From Planctomycetales bacterium (GTDB lineage Bacteria; Planctomycetota; Planctomycetia; Isosphaerales; Isosphaeraceae), in NCBI GenBank assembly GCA_027449865.1, contig DAIDKV010000078.1, positions 1 through 42,514 of the forward strand: a stretch of 42,514 bases of DNA. The letters are read 5' to 3'. Below are positions 16,729-25,855 of the stretch, piece after piece. Numbering within the stretch: the first letter of the stretch is position 1; each line of letters opens with the position of its first letter. A program made the position numbers and the translations under genes. Below the pieces are notes generated by a model. The model ran no database searches and was not told the DNA's origin. It saw nothing but the letters and a program-made list of their open reading frames with translations.

Positions 16729-17427
16729 CTAGTTCGCCGGGAGCCGAGCGGCGCGTCGTCGAGGTTTTACGAGGTATCCCCCCCCTGCGAGAATGACCAG
16801 GGCGATCCCGCCCAGGGCCAGGCCGGATGGTTCCGGGACGAAGCCGACGGGCAGGTAGGTATATGTGATGCTGATACTGCCGATCAATGTACCTTCTTCC
16901 GGCATTGCAGTACTATCCTGGCTGTTGGCAACAGGGAGAGGCGAAAGTTCAATGCCATAGTTTATAAAATCGCCATGATTAGCTAGAAAGCTCTCCAAAT
17001 CATTGCTGCTTATGGTTTGTGAAGCGTCTATGCTAAACGAAGGAGAGTTCCCGGGCGGCCATACTGATCCCGGAGGCGGGATATCTAGCCATTGAACGTA
17101 GTTTTGTGAGACAAGGAGAGTGGGTCCATCGACGAGAACCTCTAATCCATACGGGACATTTTGTGGACCTGATCCATATATATGGAATCTCCAAAATGCT
17201 TCGTATGTGGATTCAAGTGATACTGATGCGCCAATGAGCGTCCCCATCCTTGGGTCGAATGGAAACAAGCTAACAGTGTATTGCCGACCGAGATAATAAT
17301 CAGTGAATTGGGAGGTCGTTGTGATCTGGTCGGCTTTTGCCCTCCCCGCGCCGGCGAGAAGCATGATTGCCAGGACCGCGACGACGGCTGGCGAACGCCT
17401 GCGCCTTGCCTGGAACAGCCTGTCCAT
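16729..17427 (-). CDS. PEP-CTERM sorted secreted protein
   Basis: The Met at 17427 has AAGGAGAT 8 bases upstream; the frame is open to 17457 without need. The 232-residue product has a signal peptide (MDRLFQARRRR, AVVAVLAIMLLAGAG, cleavage near AKA). A beta-rich body follows (residues 35-195: ITTTSQFTDYYLGRQYTVSL, FDPRMGTLIGASVSL) that resembles choice-of-anchor type domains. It ends in a classic PEP-CTERM tail: VPEPSGLAL, a membrane helix and PRRRAAR. Such proteins are processed by an exosortase and moved to the outer surface, often with exopolysaccharide. Base composition is clearly AT-richer than the neighbours, which suggests later acquisition. No exosortase lies in the window. Confidence 0.85.
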   Translation of the reverse strand: MDRLFQARRRRSPAVVAVLAIMLLAGAGRAKADQITTTSQFTDYYLGRQYTVSLFPFDPRMGTLIGASVSLESTYEAFWRFHIYGSGPQNVPYGLEVLVDGPTLLVSQNYVQWLDIPPPGSVWPPGNSPSFSIDASQTISSNDLESFLANHGDFINYGIELSPLPVANSQDSTAMPEEGTLIGSISITYTYLPVGFVPEPSGLALGGIALVILAGGGYLVKPRRRAARLPAN

Positions 17428-17939
17428 CGAAATCTCCTTGTGTGGGGGGGCTGGCAACCCTTTTCCAGAGACGCGAATTCACCGTCTACCGCGTCGTCCC
17501 GATTGAGAGGCCCTCGAATCCTTGCGGCCCTGAGCCCATCAACCCATGGCCCGGATTCTACACAAAAGGACACGCGAAACGCATCCCTGTTGATAATAAA
17601 CATCACAATTGGTCGAGATTCGGTATAATTGGGAGCGATCTGGACTAAACATGCCGTCGTGCCGCCATCCGAGTCGGATGATCACCTAGGTATGCAGCCG
17701 ATCAGGCTCGATTTGACTTGATCGATCATGTGTGCTTGGTGTGGGTGGTGGAGAGTTTCGTCGGGACGGACTGGTTGGCTTCCTGAGTGGGAGCGCCGAG
17801 GGACTTGCCCTTGCGGATTGAGTGGGGGCTCCTAAAATTCAATGTGTTCTGAACGTTCTACCCAGACCGGGAGAGTCGTCGTGAGTGGGGGTGAACCGCG
17901 ACCCGCCGGGGCGGCCGAGGACAGGGAGGGCGGTCGGTG
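17428..17939. other. AT-richer intergenic region between PEP-CTERM gene and mqnA
   Basis: About 510 bases with no supportable gene. TATAAT occurs at 17624-17629 but without a -35 box at proper distance on either strand. A weak plus-strand promoter for mqnA can be read as TTGCGG (17811-17816), 16 bases, TAAAAT (17833-17838). The mqnA ribosome site GGGAGGG is at 17924-17930. Confidence 0.45.
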
Positions 17940-18767
17940 ATGAGACCCGCGATTCGTGTCGGAGCGGTGAGTTATTTGAATGCAAAGCCTCTGTATTACA
18001 GGCTTTGCGAGTTTGGGCCACAGGTCGAGCTGACGATGGACGTTCCGAGCCGTCTGGCCGGGCAACTGGCGGAGGGCTTGCTGGACCTTGCGTTGATCCC
18101 GTCGGTGGAGTACCTGCGTGGGGTCTCGCGTGGGTATGAGATTGTGCCGGGATTCGCGATCGCGGCGCGGGGAGCGGTGCGGAGCGTGAAGGTTTTTAGC
18201 CGGGTTCCGTTCGGCCGGATTCGGCGGCTGGCTCTTGATGCCGGCTCGCGGACGAGCCAGGCGCTGGCTCAGGTCTGGCTGGATGCCCGGCATGGGTTGC
18301 GTCCGGAGATTGTCGAGGAATTGCCGATGGGCGTCTCGGCGCTGGAGAGCACGGCCGACGCGGTCCTTGTGATCGGCGACCGGGCGATGAAGGTGCCGCA
18401 CGACCCATTCGTCGAGGTGGTCGACCTGGCCGAGGCGTGGGTCGAGCTCACGGGGCTTCCCTTTGTTTTTGCTCTCTGGGTCTCACGGGGTGGGGTCGAC
18501 CTGGGTGATCTGCCCGAGGCCCTTCGGCGGAGCCGGGCGGAGGGTTTGGCGAACGCCGACGAGCTTGCCCGGACTCACGGGCCCCGGCTGGGACTCGACT
18601 TCGCGACGTGTTACGATTACTTGACCAAGGTTTTGTCGTACGACCTCGGCGAGTCCGAGGTCGCCGGGCTGCGCCGATTCGCCGGAATGGCGGCGCGGCT
18701 CGGACTGGCCCCGGAAGGAGTGAATCTTGTCTTCCACCGTCGCCGAGATCCTGCGCCGCGCCGTTGA
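17940..18767 (+). CDS. mqnA: Chorismate dehydratase (futalosine pathway)
   Basis: MqnA removes water from chorismate to give 3-enolpyruvyl-benzoate, the first step of the futalosine route to menaquinone. The 275-residue protein has the family N-terminus RVGAVSYLNAKPLYY, then LALIPSVEYL, LDAGSRTSQALAQVWL, VLVIGDRAM and LPFVFALWVSR, matching the periplasmic-binding-protein-like fold of MqnA. The start is ATG 17940, or GTG 17937 directly before it, with GGGAGGG at 17924-17930. Its last 41 bases overlap the start of mqnC in another frame, so the two are translationally coupled. It opens a six-gene run that contains two further menaquinone genes. Confidence 0.92.
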   Translation: MRPAIRVGAVSYLNAKPLYYRLCEFGPQVELTMDVPSRLAGQLAEGLLDLALIPSVEYLRGVSRGYEIVPGFAIAARGAVRSVKVFSRVPFGRIRRLALDAGSRTSQALAQVWLDARHGLRPEIVEELPMGVSALESTADAVLVIGDRAMKVPHDPFVEVVDLAEAWVELTGLPFVFALWVSRGGVDLGDLPEALRRSRAEGLANADELARTHGPRLGLDFATCYDYLTKVLSYDLGESEVAGLRRFAGMAARLGLAPEGVNLVFHRRRDPAPRR

Positions 18768-19818
18768 TGGGCATCGTCTGGGATTCGACGAGGGGGTCGA
18801 GCTGTTCCGATCGGCCTCGCTACTGGACCTGGGACGGGCGGCCGACGCGGTCTGTCGCCGGCTCCATCCAGAACCTTATCGAACGTACAACATCGACCGG
18901 AACATCAATTACACCAACGTCTGCGCCGCGGTCTGCGACTTCTGCGCCTTCTATCGGAAGGTCGGGGCGAGCGACGCCTACGTCCTGGATCGTGAAGTCC
19001 TGCACCAGAAGATCCGTGAGACGGTTGAGCTGGGCGGCGACCAGATCTTGCTCCAGGGCGGGCTGCATCCCGACCTGGAAATCGAGTGGTACGAGGAGCT
19101 GCTGCGCGACATCAAGTCGCACTTCCCAACGGTGAACGTGCACGGCTTCAGCGCCCCGGAGATTTACTTCCTCACAAAGCTGGCGAAGAAGCCGCTGGCC
19201 GAGGTTCTGGAGCGGCTGAAGGCGGCCGGACTTGGGAGCCTTCCGGGCGGCGGTGCCGAGATCCTGGTCGATCGGGTTCGGAAGGCGATCACCCGGGGAA
19301 AGGTGAACACGGAAAACTGGCTGGAAGTGCATCGGGCCTGGCACCGGATGGGCGGACGATCCACCGCGACGATGATGTTTGGTCACGTCGAGACGATCGA
19401 GGAGCGAGTCGAGCATTTCGAGCGGGTCCGGCAGCTTCAGGACGAGACGGGCGGGTTCACGGCGTTCATCTCATGGACCTTCCAGCCGGAGAACACCGAG
19501 ATGGCCGACGTTCCGACGTCGGGGGCTTTTGAATATCTACGAACGCAGGCGATCTCGCGGCTTTATCTCGACAACATTCCAAACATTCAATCGTCGTGGG
19601 TGACGCAGGGTCCGAAGATCGGCCAGTTGGGGCTGCACTTCGGCGCCAACGACATGGGAAGCCTGATGATCGAGGAGAACGTGGTTTCGTCGGCGGGGAC
19701 GGTCCACCATCTCTCGCTGGAGGAGATCCGCCGAGCGATCCAGGAAACCGGCTACATCCCCCGGCAACGTAACGTATTCTATCAGTATATCGATCAGGAG
19801 TCGGCCGCCTGCGCCTGA
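18727..19818 (+). CDS. mqnC: Cyclic dehypoxanthinyl futalosine synthase (radical SAM)
   Basis: MqnC is a radical SAM enzyme that cyclises dehypoxanthinyl futalosine, a later step of menaquinone synthesis. The 363-residue protein starts at TTG 18727 behind AAGGAG, inside mqnA. The radical SAM cluster motif CxxxCxxC is Cys66, Cys70, Cys73 (VCAAVCDFCAF), preceded by YNIDRNINYTNVC. Other family blocks are ILLQGGLHPDLEIEWY, VHGFSAPEI, SLPGGGAEIL, FISWTFQPENTEM and LHFGANDMGSLMIEENVVSSAG. These fit MqnC better than its paralogue MqnE, because of the GGLHPD and SWTFQP forms. Length is typical. Confidence 0.93.
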   Translation: MSSTVAEILRRAVDGHRLGFDEGVELFRSASLLDLGRAADAVCRRLHPEPYRTYNIDRNINYTNVCAAVCDFCAFYRKVGASDAYVLDREVLHQKIRETVELGGDQILLQGGLHPDLEIEWYEELLRDIKSHFPTVNVHGFSAPEIYFLTKLAKKPLAEVLERLKAAGLGSLPGGGAEILVDRVRKAITRGKVNTENWLEVHRAWHRMGGRSTATMMFGHVETIEERVEHFERVRQLQDETGGFTAFISWTFQPENTEMADVPTSGAFEYLRTQAISRLYLDNIPNIQSSWVTQGPKIGQLGLHFGANDMGSLMIEENVVSSAGTVHHLSLEEIRRAIQETGYIPRQRNVFYQYIDQESAACA

Positions 19819-19828
19819 GGGGGGAGAC

Positions 19829-20329
19829 ATGGCGGGACCAACCGATATCCTCACCGAGGATGTCAAGGAACTGCGCGAAACGAACCGCGAGCTGGCCCTG
19901 GAGATCAAGGGCGTCTTCGAGCGGCTGTCGACCGAGATGCGCGAATCGAACCTGCGGCTGACGGAGGCCATCAACAGCCTCGCGCGCGACTTCAGCAACT
20001 TCCGCGTGGAGGTGGCGAAGGAGTTCGGTGCGGTCCGGGCCGAGATGGCGAAGGAGTTCGGTGCCGTCCGGGGCGAGATGGAGAAGGAGTTCGGCGAGGT
20101 GAACGCCCGGATGGAGAAGGAGTTCGGCGAGGTGAACGCCCGGCTGGACTCGACAGCGATCACCGTGCGGATGCTTGGTCGAGGCGTACTCCTGCTGTTC
20201 CCGGTTGTTGTGAGCCTGATGGGAGCCGCGTTCGGGATTGCCTGGTATGCCGGTCGGCTCGAGTCGCGGGTCGAGCGCGTGGAGAAGGCCGTCGGAGCGA
20301 TGGAGCACCCGGGTTCGGCTCGGCGTTGA
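19829..20329 (+). CDS. Coiled-coil membrane protein with tandem 11-residue repeats
   Basis: The 166-residue product starts 10 bases after mqnC with GGGGAG upstream. It is charged and helical through residue 110, then has one membrane helix (about 115-135: GVLLLFPVVVSLMGAAFGIAWYAG) and a short charged tail. Residues 62-105 are four 11-residue repeats of the form (V/M)xKEFGxVxxx, encoded by four 33-base units (20012-20143); units 3 and 4 are identical at DNA level. Eleven-residue periods form right-handed coiled coils. I recognise no family function. It may tether or space a membrane complex, possibly with the ABC exporter that follows; that is inference from position only. Confidence 0.65.
   Translation: MAGPTDILTEDVKELRETNRELALEIKGVFERLSTEMRESNLRLTEAINSLARDFSNFRVEVAKEFGAVRAEMAKEFGAVRGEMEKEFGEVNARMEKEFGEVNARLDSTAITVRMLGRGVLLLFPVVVSLMGAAFGIAWYAGRLESRVERVEKAVGAMEHPGSARR
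20012..20143 (+). repeat. Four tandem 33-bp in-gene repeats
   Basis: Four head-to-tail 33-base units each encode 11 residues around KEFG. Units 3 and 4 (20078-20143) are identical, units 1 and 2 differ by few bases. Near-identity points to recent duplication and a potentially length-variable tract. Confidence 0.85.
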
Positions 20330-20417
20330 GGAGGCTGGAGCTCGGTCGTCGGGCGCTCCGGTCGATCGTCCGTTTTGAAACCGAGCGAGGAGCCGGGCCG
20401 ATCGGCCCGACATCGAC

Positions 20418-21182
<765 letters not shown>

Positions 21183-21216
21183 TCCCGATTGGAACACCTC
21201 TCGAACGGGACACCCG

Positions 21217-23454
21217 ATGCGCTGGTCGAATGTCGCTGTCATCTTTCGCCGCGAGGTCCGCGATCAGGTCCGCGACCGTCGGACTCTGTTCATGATCTTC
21301 GTGCTGCCGATCCTGCTGTATCCGCTACTTGGGTATGCGACGGTGCAGTTCGCGGCGGCGCTTGAGCAGAAGCCGAGGACGGTGGTGGTGGTCGGTGCCG
21401 AGCACTTGCCGGCGAGTCCTTCGCTGCTCAACCGGGAGCGGACGGGCTTTGATCCCTCGCTGTTCGACACCGAGGCCGAGGCTGGTCGAATGGTCGTCCG
21501 GCTGGAGCCGGAGGATGGTCCCTGGGGGGATCCTCGGGTTCGGCTGGAGCTGATCCACCGGGGCGCGGCCTCGGCGGCGATGATCGTTCCGCGCGACCTG
21601 GCCGACCGGGTTCGCGGCGAAGGAGAGATCGAGATTCCGACGGCGTATAACAGCGTCGACGAGCCGAGTCAGATCACCAACCTCCGGCTGAAGGAATTGC
21701 TGGAGCGGTGGCGGAACCGGATTGTCCAGGCCCGGCTGAAGCGCGACAACAAGCCGGCGAGCTACGCCGAGCCGATCCGGATTCGGTCGGAAGACGCGGC
21801 GACGCCGAGCGAGGTTGGCAGCAGCGTCTGGAGCCGGTTGTTCCCGTTCCTGCTGGTCGTGATGGCGTTGACCGGGGCTTTTTACCCGGCCATCGACCTC
21901 TGCGCCGGCGAGAAGGAGCGCGGAACGATGGAGACGCTCCTGATCAGTCCGGCGAGCCGGTCGGAGATTGTCGTCGGCAAGTTCCTGACGGTGGTTCTCG
22001 CGAGTGTTTTGACGGCCGTGCTGAACCTGGTCAGCATGGGACTCACCGGCTGGCAGATGGCGCAGCAGGTCGGCGGCGCGATGCCGACCCCGGCGGCGCG
22101 TCGGGCCGCTGGCGAGGCCGCGACCCACGCCCTGGCGGCTCCGACGCTTCAGGCGACGGCCTGGATGCTGGTCCTTCTGATCCCGCTCGCGGCCTTCTTC
22201 GGCGCCGTCAGCCTGGCGATGGCCGTGCTGGCTCGGAGCATGAAGGAGGGGCAGTATTACATGACGCCGCTGTATCTCGTCAGTCTGCCGCTGGTCTTTC
22301 TCTCGATGGCGCCCGAGATCGAGCTGGACCTGTTTTACAGCCTGGTCCCGATCACTGGCGTGGCGCTTTTGCTTCGGGCGCTGATCCTCGGTAATTACGA
22401 CATCGCGTTCCGCTACTTCCTTCCCGTCTTGCTGCCGATGCTCGTCTACGCGGCGGTGGCGCTTCGATGGGCCGTCGACCAGTTCCAGCGTGAGGATGTT
22501 TTGTTCCGAGAGGCCGAGCGGTTCAGCGTGGGGATCTGGCTCCGCCATCTTCATCGCGATCGCGAGCCGACTCCCACCGGAGCCCAGGCGCTGTTCTGCT
22601 TCGCGGTGATCCAGTCGGCCTCGTGGTTCCTGCTCGAATCCCTTTCGATGTCGGGCGCGGCGAGCGGGCTCTCGGCGATGGCGCTGGGGCAGCTTTTCAT
22701 CCTGATCCCGCCGCTTTTGTTGACCCTGGTTCTCACGTCGTCGCCCGCGCGAACGCTACGCCTGAGGCGGCCGAGAGCCCAGGATCTCGCGATTGGGATC
22801 GCACTGGCGATCGCGCTGAATCCGATGGTCAACGAGCTGCAACCGTACGTTGAGCGGCTCTTCCCGATCAATCCGACGATCCGGGCGGCTCTCGGGCGGA
22901 TGATGGGTAAGACGATGGAGCTTGGTCCGTCGCTTTTGGTCTTCGCGCTGCTGCCGGCGGTCTGCGAGGAGTTCGCGTTCCGGGGGTTCATCCTGTCGGG
23001 CCTGGAGCGGCAGCATCGAACGCGGTCCGCCATCTTGCTCTCGGCCTTGATGTTTGGATTCCTGCACGTGCTGATGAGCCTGTATCAGCAGCTTTTCAAC
23101 GCGACCTTGCTGGGGATCGTGCTGGGTCTGATGGCGGTACGAACGCGGAGCATCTGGCCGGGGATCGCGTTCCACTTTCTGAACAACGCGATGGGCGTGG
23201 GGCGTGGTTTTGTACTGGAGCGGGCTGGAGACTCGGCCTGGGTGGGTTGGATCTATCGGAGCCCCGCCGACGGGCTATATCATGGGGCCTGGCTCGCGCT
23301 GAGCGCGGCCGTCTCTGGCGGGCTGCTGTATCTCCTCTGGAAGCGATGGCCGGGTCCCATCGACGAGGCTGACGGCGACGGCGGCGGCGGCCCGTGGTCC
23401 CTCGACGCGATCGAGCCGGGACGTGCGAAGGCTTCCGACCCCGATCGGGAATGA
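21217..23454 (+). CDS. ABC-2 permease fused to CPBP (CAAX-type) intramembrane protease
   Basis: The 745-residue protein has two parts. Residues 1 to about 420 are a NatB-like ABC-2 permease: N-terminal VIFRREVRDQVRDRRTLFM, a large extracytoplasmic loop, then LCAGEKERGTMETLLISPASR coupling helix and membrane helices. Residues about 450-715 form a CPBP/ABI membrane protease with all catalytic motifs: EEFAFR (Glu584, Glu585, Arg589), FGFLH (His617) and HFLNN (His653, Asn657). CPBP proteases cut prenylated proteins or bacteriocin-type substrates; here the domain may process what the exporter carries or provide immunity. The fusion of NatB with CPBP is seen in some other bacteria. The last 30 residues are Gly/Asp-rich. 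It ends 7 bases before the next start. Confidence 0.88.
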   Translation: MRWSNVAVIFRREVRDQVRDRRTLFMIFVLPILLYPLLGYATVQFAAALEQKPRTVVVVGAEHLPASPSLLNRERTGFDPSLFDTEAEAGRMVVRLEPEDGPWGDPRVRLELIHRGAASAAMIVPRDLADRVRGEGEIEIPTAYNSVDEPSQITNLRLKELLERWRNRIVQARLKRDNKPASYAEPIRIRSEDAATPSEVGSSVWSRLFPFLLVVMALTGAFYPAIDLCAGEKERGTMETLLISPASRSEIVVGKFLTVVLASVLTAVLNLVSMGLTGWQMAQQVGGAMPTPAARRAAGEAATHALAAPTLQATAWMLVLLIPLAAFFGAVSLAMAVLARSMKEGQYYMTPLYLVSLPLVFLSMAPEIELDLFYSLVPITGVALLLRALILGNYDIAFRYFLPVLLPMLVYAAVALRWAVDQFQREDVLFREAERFSVGIWLRHLHRDREPTPTGAQALFCFAVIQSASWFLLESLSMSGAASGLSAMALGQLFILIPPLLLTLVLTSSPARTLRLRRPRAQDLAIGIALAIALNPMVNELQPYVERLFPINPTIRAALGRMMGKTMELGPSLLVFALLPAVCEEFAFRGFILSGLERQHRTRSAILLSALMFGFLHVLMSLYQQLFNATLLGIVLGLMAVRTRSIWPGIAFHFLNNAMGVGRGFVLERAGDSAWVGWIYRSPADGLYHGAWLALSAAVSGGLLYLLWKRWPGPIDEADGDGGGGPWSLDAIEPGRAKASDPDRE

Positions 23455-23461
23455 CTCCAGG

Positions 23462-24727
23462 ATGAGGCGAGACACGCTGACCGTTCGGGCCCGGCACATT
23501 CTGCCGGTCGAGGGCGCACCGATTGAGGACGGGTGCCTGACCATCCAGGGGCCGAGGATCGGCTGGCTCGGTCCAGCCTCGGATCGGGCCGCCGACATCG
23601 ACCTGGGGAATGTCGCGATCGTTCCGGGATTCGTCAACGCGCACACGCATCTGGAACTTTCGCCGCTGCCCGATGAGGGGTCCACGGCTGGCACGGAGTA
23701 CGAGCTGGACTGGCTTCGCCGGGTGATCGGCCAGCGTCGAGGATCGAGCGACGCGACCTATCGGGTGACGGCGGCGGAGAACGTTCGATCGTCGATCGCG
23801 GGCGGAACGACCCTGCTGGCCGACTCGACCACCGCCGGCCTGAGCTGGGGACCGATCTCCGGCGCCCCGATCCGGGCGGTGGTCTTCGCCGAGGTCATCG
23901 GCCTGCGCAGAGATCGCGGCCTGATGACCGACGCCGCTGCCTGGGAGTGGCTCAAAACGGTCCGTCCCGAGGCCCAGGTCGCGGCCTGCTCGCGTGTCGG
24001 GCTGAGTCCGCACGCGCCTTACAGCACCTCGGGATGGCTGTATCACAAGGCCGTTTCGAGCCGGTTCCCGCTGATGACGCACCTTGCCGAGATGCCCGAG
24101 GAACTCGAACTCCTCGAAACTCGCGAGGGGCCGATGCGCGAGTTCCTCGAAGAGATCGGTGCCTGGGACGAAGAATGGGAGCCGATCGGGCCTCGCCCGT
24201 CGGATTACGTCCGGCGCGGGGAGCTTCGCAATGCCGACTGGCTGATCGCGCACGGGACGTACATCGATCCCGAGGACTTCTGGCAATTCCGTCCGGAAGC
24301 GGCCCCCGATAACAAGCGGGTCGCGATCGCCTTCTGCCCGAGAACTCACGCCCGGTTCGGCCACAAACCGCATCCGTATCGCCAGCTTTTGGAGCGTGGG
24401 GCGATCGTCTGCCTGGGGACGGATAGCCTCGCCTCGGCCGAGACGCTCAGTGTCCTCGACGAGATCCGGTTCCTCCACGGTCGCGATGAATCGCTCTCGG
24501 GCGAGCTCCTCCTGACGATGGCGACCCTCTTCGGCGCCTGGGCCCTTCGCGACGAGACGAGCACGGGGAGCCTCAGGCCGGGCAAGCTGGCCAACCTCGC
24601 CGTGATCGATCTTCCCGACCGCGACGAGGCCGACCCCTATCGATTGCTTTTCGAATCCGATCGGCCCGTCGCCGCGACCGTATTTGAAGGGGATTTCGTC
24701 GTCGGGCGATGGATGAACGTGGTCTGA
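23462..24727 (+). CDS. Amidohydrolase, probable aminodeoxyfutalosine deaminase
   Basis: The product is a 421-residue TRZ/ATZ-type amidohydrolase. Metal-binding motifs are NAHTHLE (His61, His63), THLAE, AHGTY and LGTDSLAS with the catalytic Asp. It begins with a typical beta-sandwich segment (LTVRARHILPVEGAPIEDG) and ends with KLANLAVIDLP. In bacteria using the futalosine route, an enzyme of this family removes the amino group of 6-amino-6-deoxyfutalosine (EC 3.5.4.40). Because mqnA and mqnC are in the same run, that function is the best guess; chlorohydrolase or guanine-deaminase-like functions are alternatives. Start ATG 23462 lies 7 bases after the previous stop; GTG 23423 is an in-frame alternative with overlap. 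Confidence 0.8.
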   Translation: MRRDTLTVRARHILPVEGAPIEDGCLTIQGPRIGWLGPASDRAADIDLGNVAIVPGFVNAHTHLELSPLPDEGSTAGTEYELDWLRRVIGQRRGSSDATYRVTAAENVRSSIAGGTTLLADSTTAGLSWGPISGAPIRAVVFAEVIGLRRDRGLMTDAAAWEWLKTVRPEAQVAACSRVGLSPHAPYSTSGWLYHKAVSSRFPLMTHLAEMPEELELLETREGPMREFLEEIGAWDEEWEPIGPRPSDYVRRGELRNADWLIAHGTYIDPEDFWQFRPEAAPDNKRVAIAFCPRTHARFGHKPHPYRQLLERGAIVCLGTDSLASAETLSVLDEIRFLHGRDESLSGELLLTMATLFGAWALRDETSTGSLRPGKLANLAVIDLPDRDEADPYRLLFESDRPVAATVFEGDFVVGRWMNVV

Positions 24728-24766
24728 TGCGGGTGAGAGGCCGGTCTCCGATTGGCGGGAGCTTCG

Positions 24767-25855
24767 TCAGGGGTCGGGACCGGGCGGGTCGATCACGTCG
24801 AAGGGTGTCCCGTCGTTGAACTGCCTCAGGCCGAGGTAAACCATCGTCGCGGCCGTCCAGAAGTAGCTGTAAACCCAGGCGTGGGCGACGAGCCTGACCG
24901 TTTCCAGCCAGAATCGATGAATGCCCCTCGCGAGGCTCTCCGTCTGGTTCGGCTCGATCGCGAAGAGGTCGAGGATGCGGTCGGAGGGGCCGTCGAGCGT
25001 GAGGCTCCAGGCCGAGAACTGGAAGACGGCCGCGGTCAGGAGGTCGACGACGAGGAGCCCGACCACCCCCGCCGCCGCGGCGATCGCGATCGCCAACACA
25101 AAGATCACCAGCCGCTGATTCAGATAGCTATACGTTCGGCCGAGGGCATCCACGGCATCCTCGGCGCCGGTGGCAATCGCGGCGGGGAAAAACGCCCATC
25201 CGGCAAGAACCGAGGCGGCGAAGAGAGCCATGATCAGCCCGCAAATCAGCGGCACGAACAGGAGAATCCCGGCGATGAGATCGCCGCCCGGAACCCGGTA
25301 GAGCCATCCGATCGCCAGTCCCGGCAGGCACAACAGGGCGATTCCGGCCATTGGAAAGAGTGTCGCGAAGATCATTGAGGGGCCGGCGACGCGGGCGAAG
25401 CGGAGGGCCTCGCCGATCCCGCCCAGCCGCGACTGGGCCGCTTGGATCGCGGCGAGCCGGGCAATCGCGAGGCCGATCGGTCCCCAGACGACCAGCAGCC
25501 AGGTCATCGCGAGCAGCGCATGCGCCATGGCCATCCCGCCGCCCGACGGATGAAAAAGGGCCGAAATCGGCTGGGCCAGGGCTCGAAAGGGCTCGCCGAG
25601 CCGGCCGAGAATGAGGTTGCGTCCGACGTCGGTGAGGATGACCCGTCCGAGCGAGGGAGGTGGTCCGAGCTCGGGTGTCACGTCGGCCGATCCCGGGAAA
25701 AGCCGATCGAGTATCGACCAGCCGAGCCAGAGCAGGATCAGGCCGATCGTCGCCAGCGCGATCTTGCGGATGTCGAACGCCATGCGGACCGCGGAGAGGA
25801 TCCGAAGGAACGGCCAGAGGCGGGGCAGGGGCGTTACCAATCGATCTTCGCTCAT
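24767..25855 (-). CDS. Multi-pass membrane protein of unknown function
   Basis: The 362-residue product has about seven hydrophobic segments (about residues 33-50, 108-135, 160-185, 190-215, 222-240, 255-285, 330-350). It is Ala/Gly/Leu-rich with few charges, and the loops hold no catalytic motif I recognise. Its ATG overlaps the manA stop by 4 bases (ATGA), so it is translated by coupling with manA. Planctomycetes carry many such proteins of unknown role. It converges on the deaminase gene with 39 bases between stops. Confidence 0.7.
   Translation of the reverse strand: MSEDRLVTPLPRLWPFLRILSAVRMAFDIRKIALATIGLILLWLGWSILDRLFPGSADVTPELGPPPSLGRVILTDVGRNLILGRLGEPFRALAQPISALFHPSGGGMAMAHALLAMTWLLVVWGPIGLAIARLAAIQAAQSRLGGIGEALRFARVAGPSMIFATLFPMAGIALLCLPGLAIGWLYRVPGGDLIAGILLFVPLICGLIMALFAASVLAGWAFFPAAIATGAEDAVDALGRTYSYLNQRLVIFVLAIAIAAAAGVVGLLVVDLLTAAVFQFSAWSLTLDGPSDRILDLFAIEPNQTESLARGIHRFWLETVRLVAHAWVYSYFWTAATMVYLGLRQFNDGTPFDVIDPPGPDP

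Noticed and set aside
17452-17466. Sigma-54-like text (TGGAAAAGGGTTGC on the minus strand) before the PEP-CTERM gene
   Set aside because: GG and GC are 9 bases apart instead of 10, and the site is too close to the start codon.
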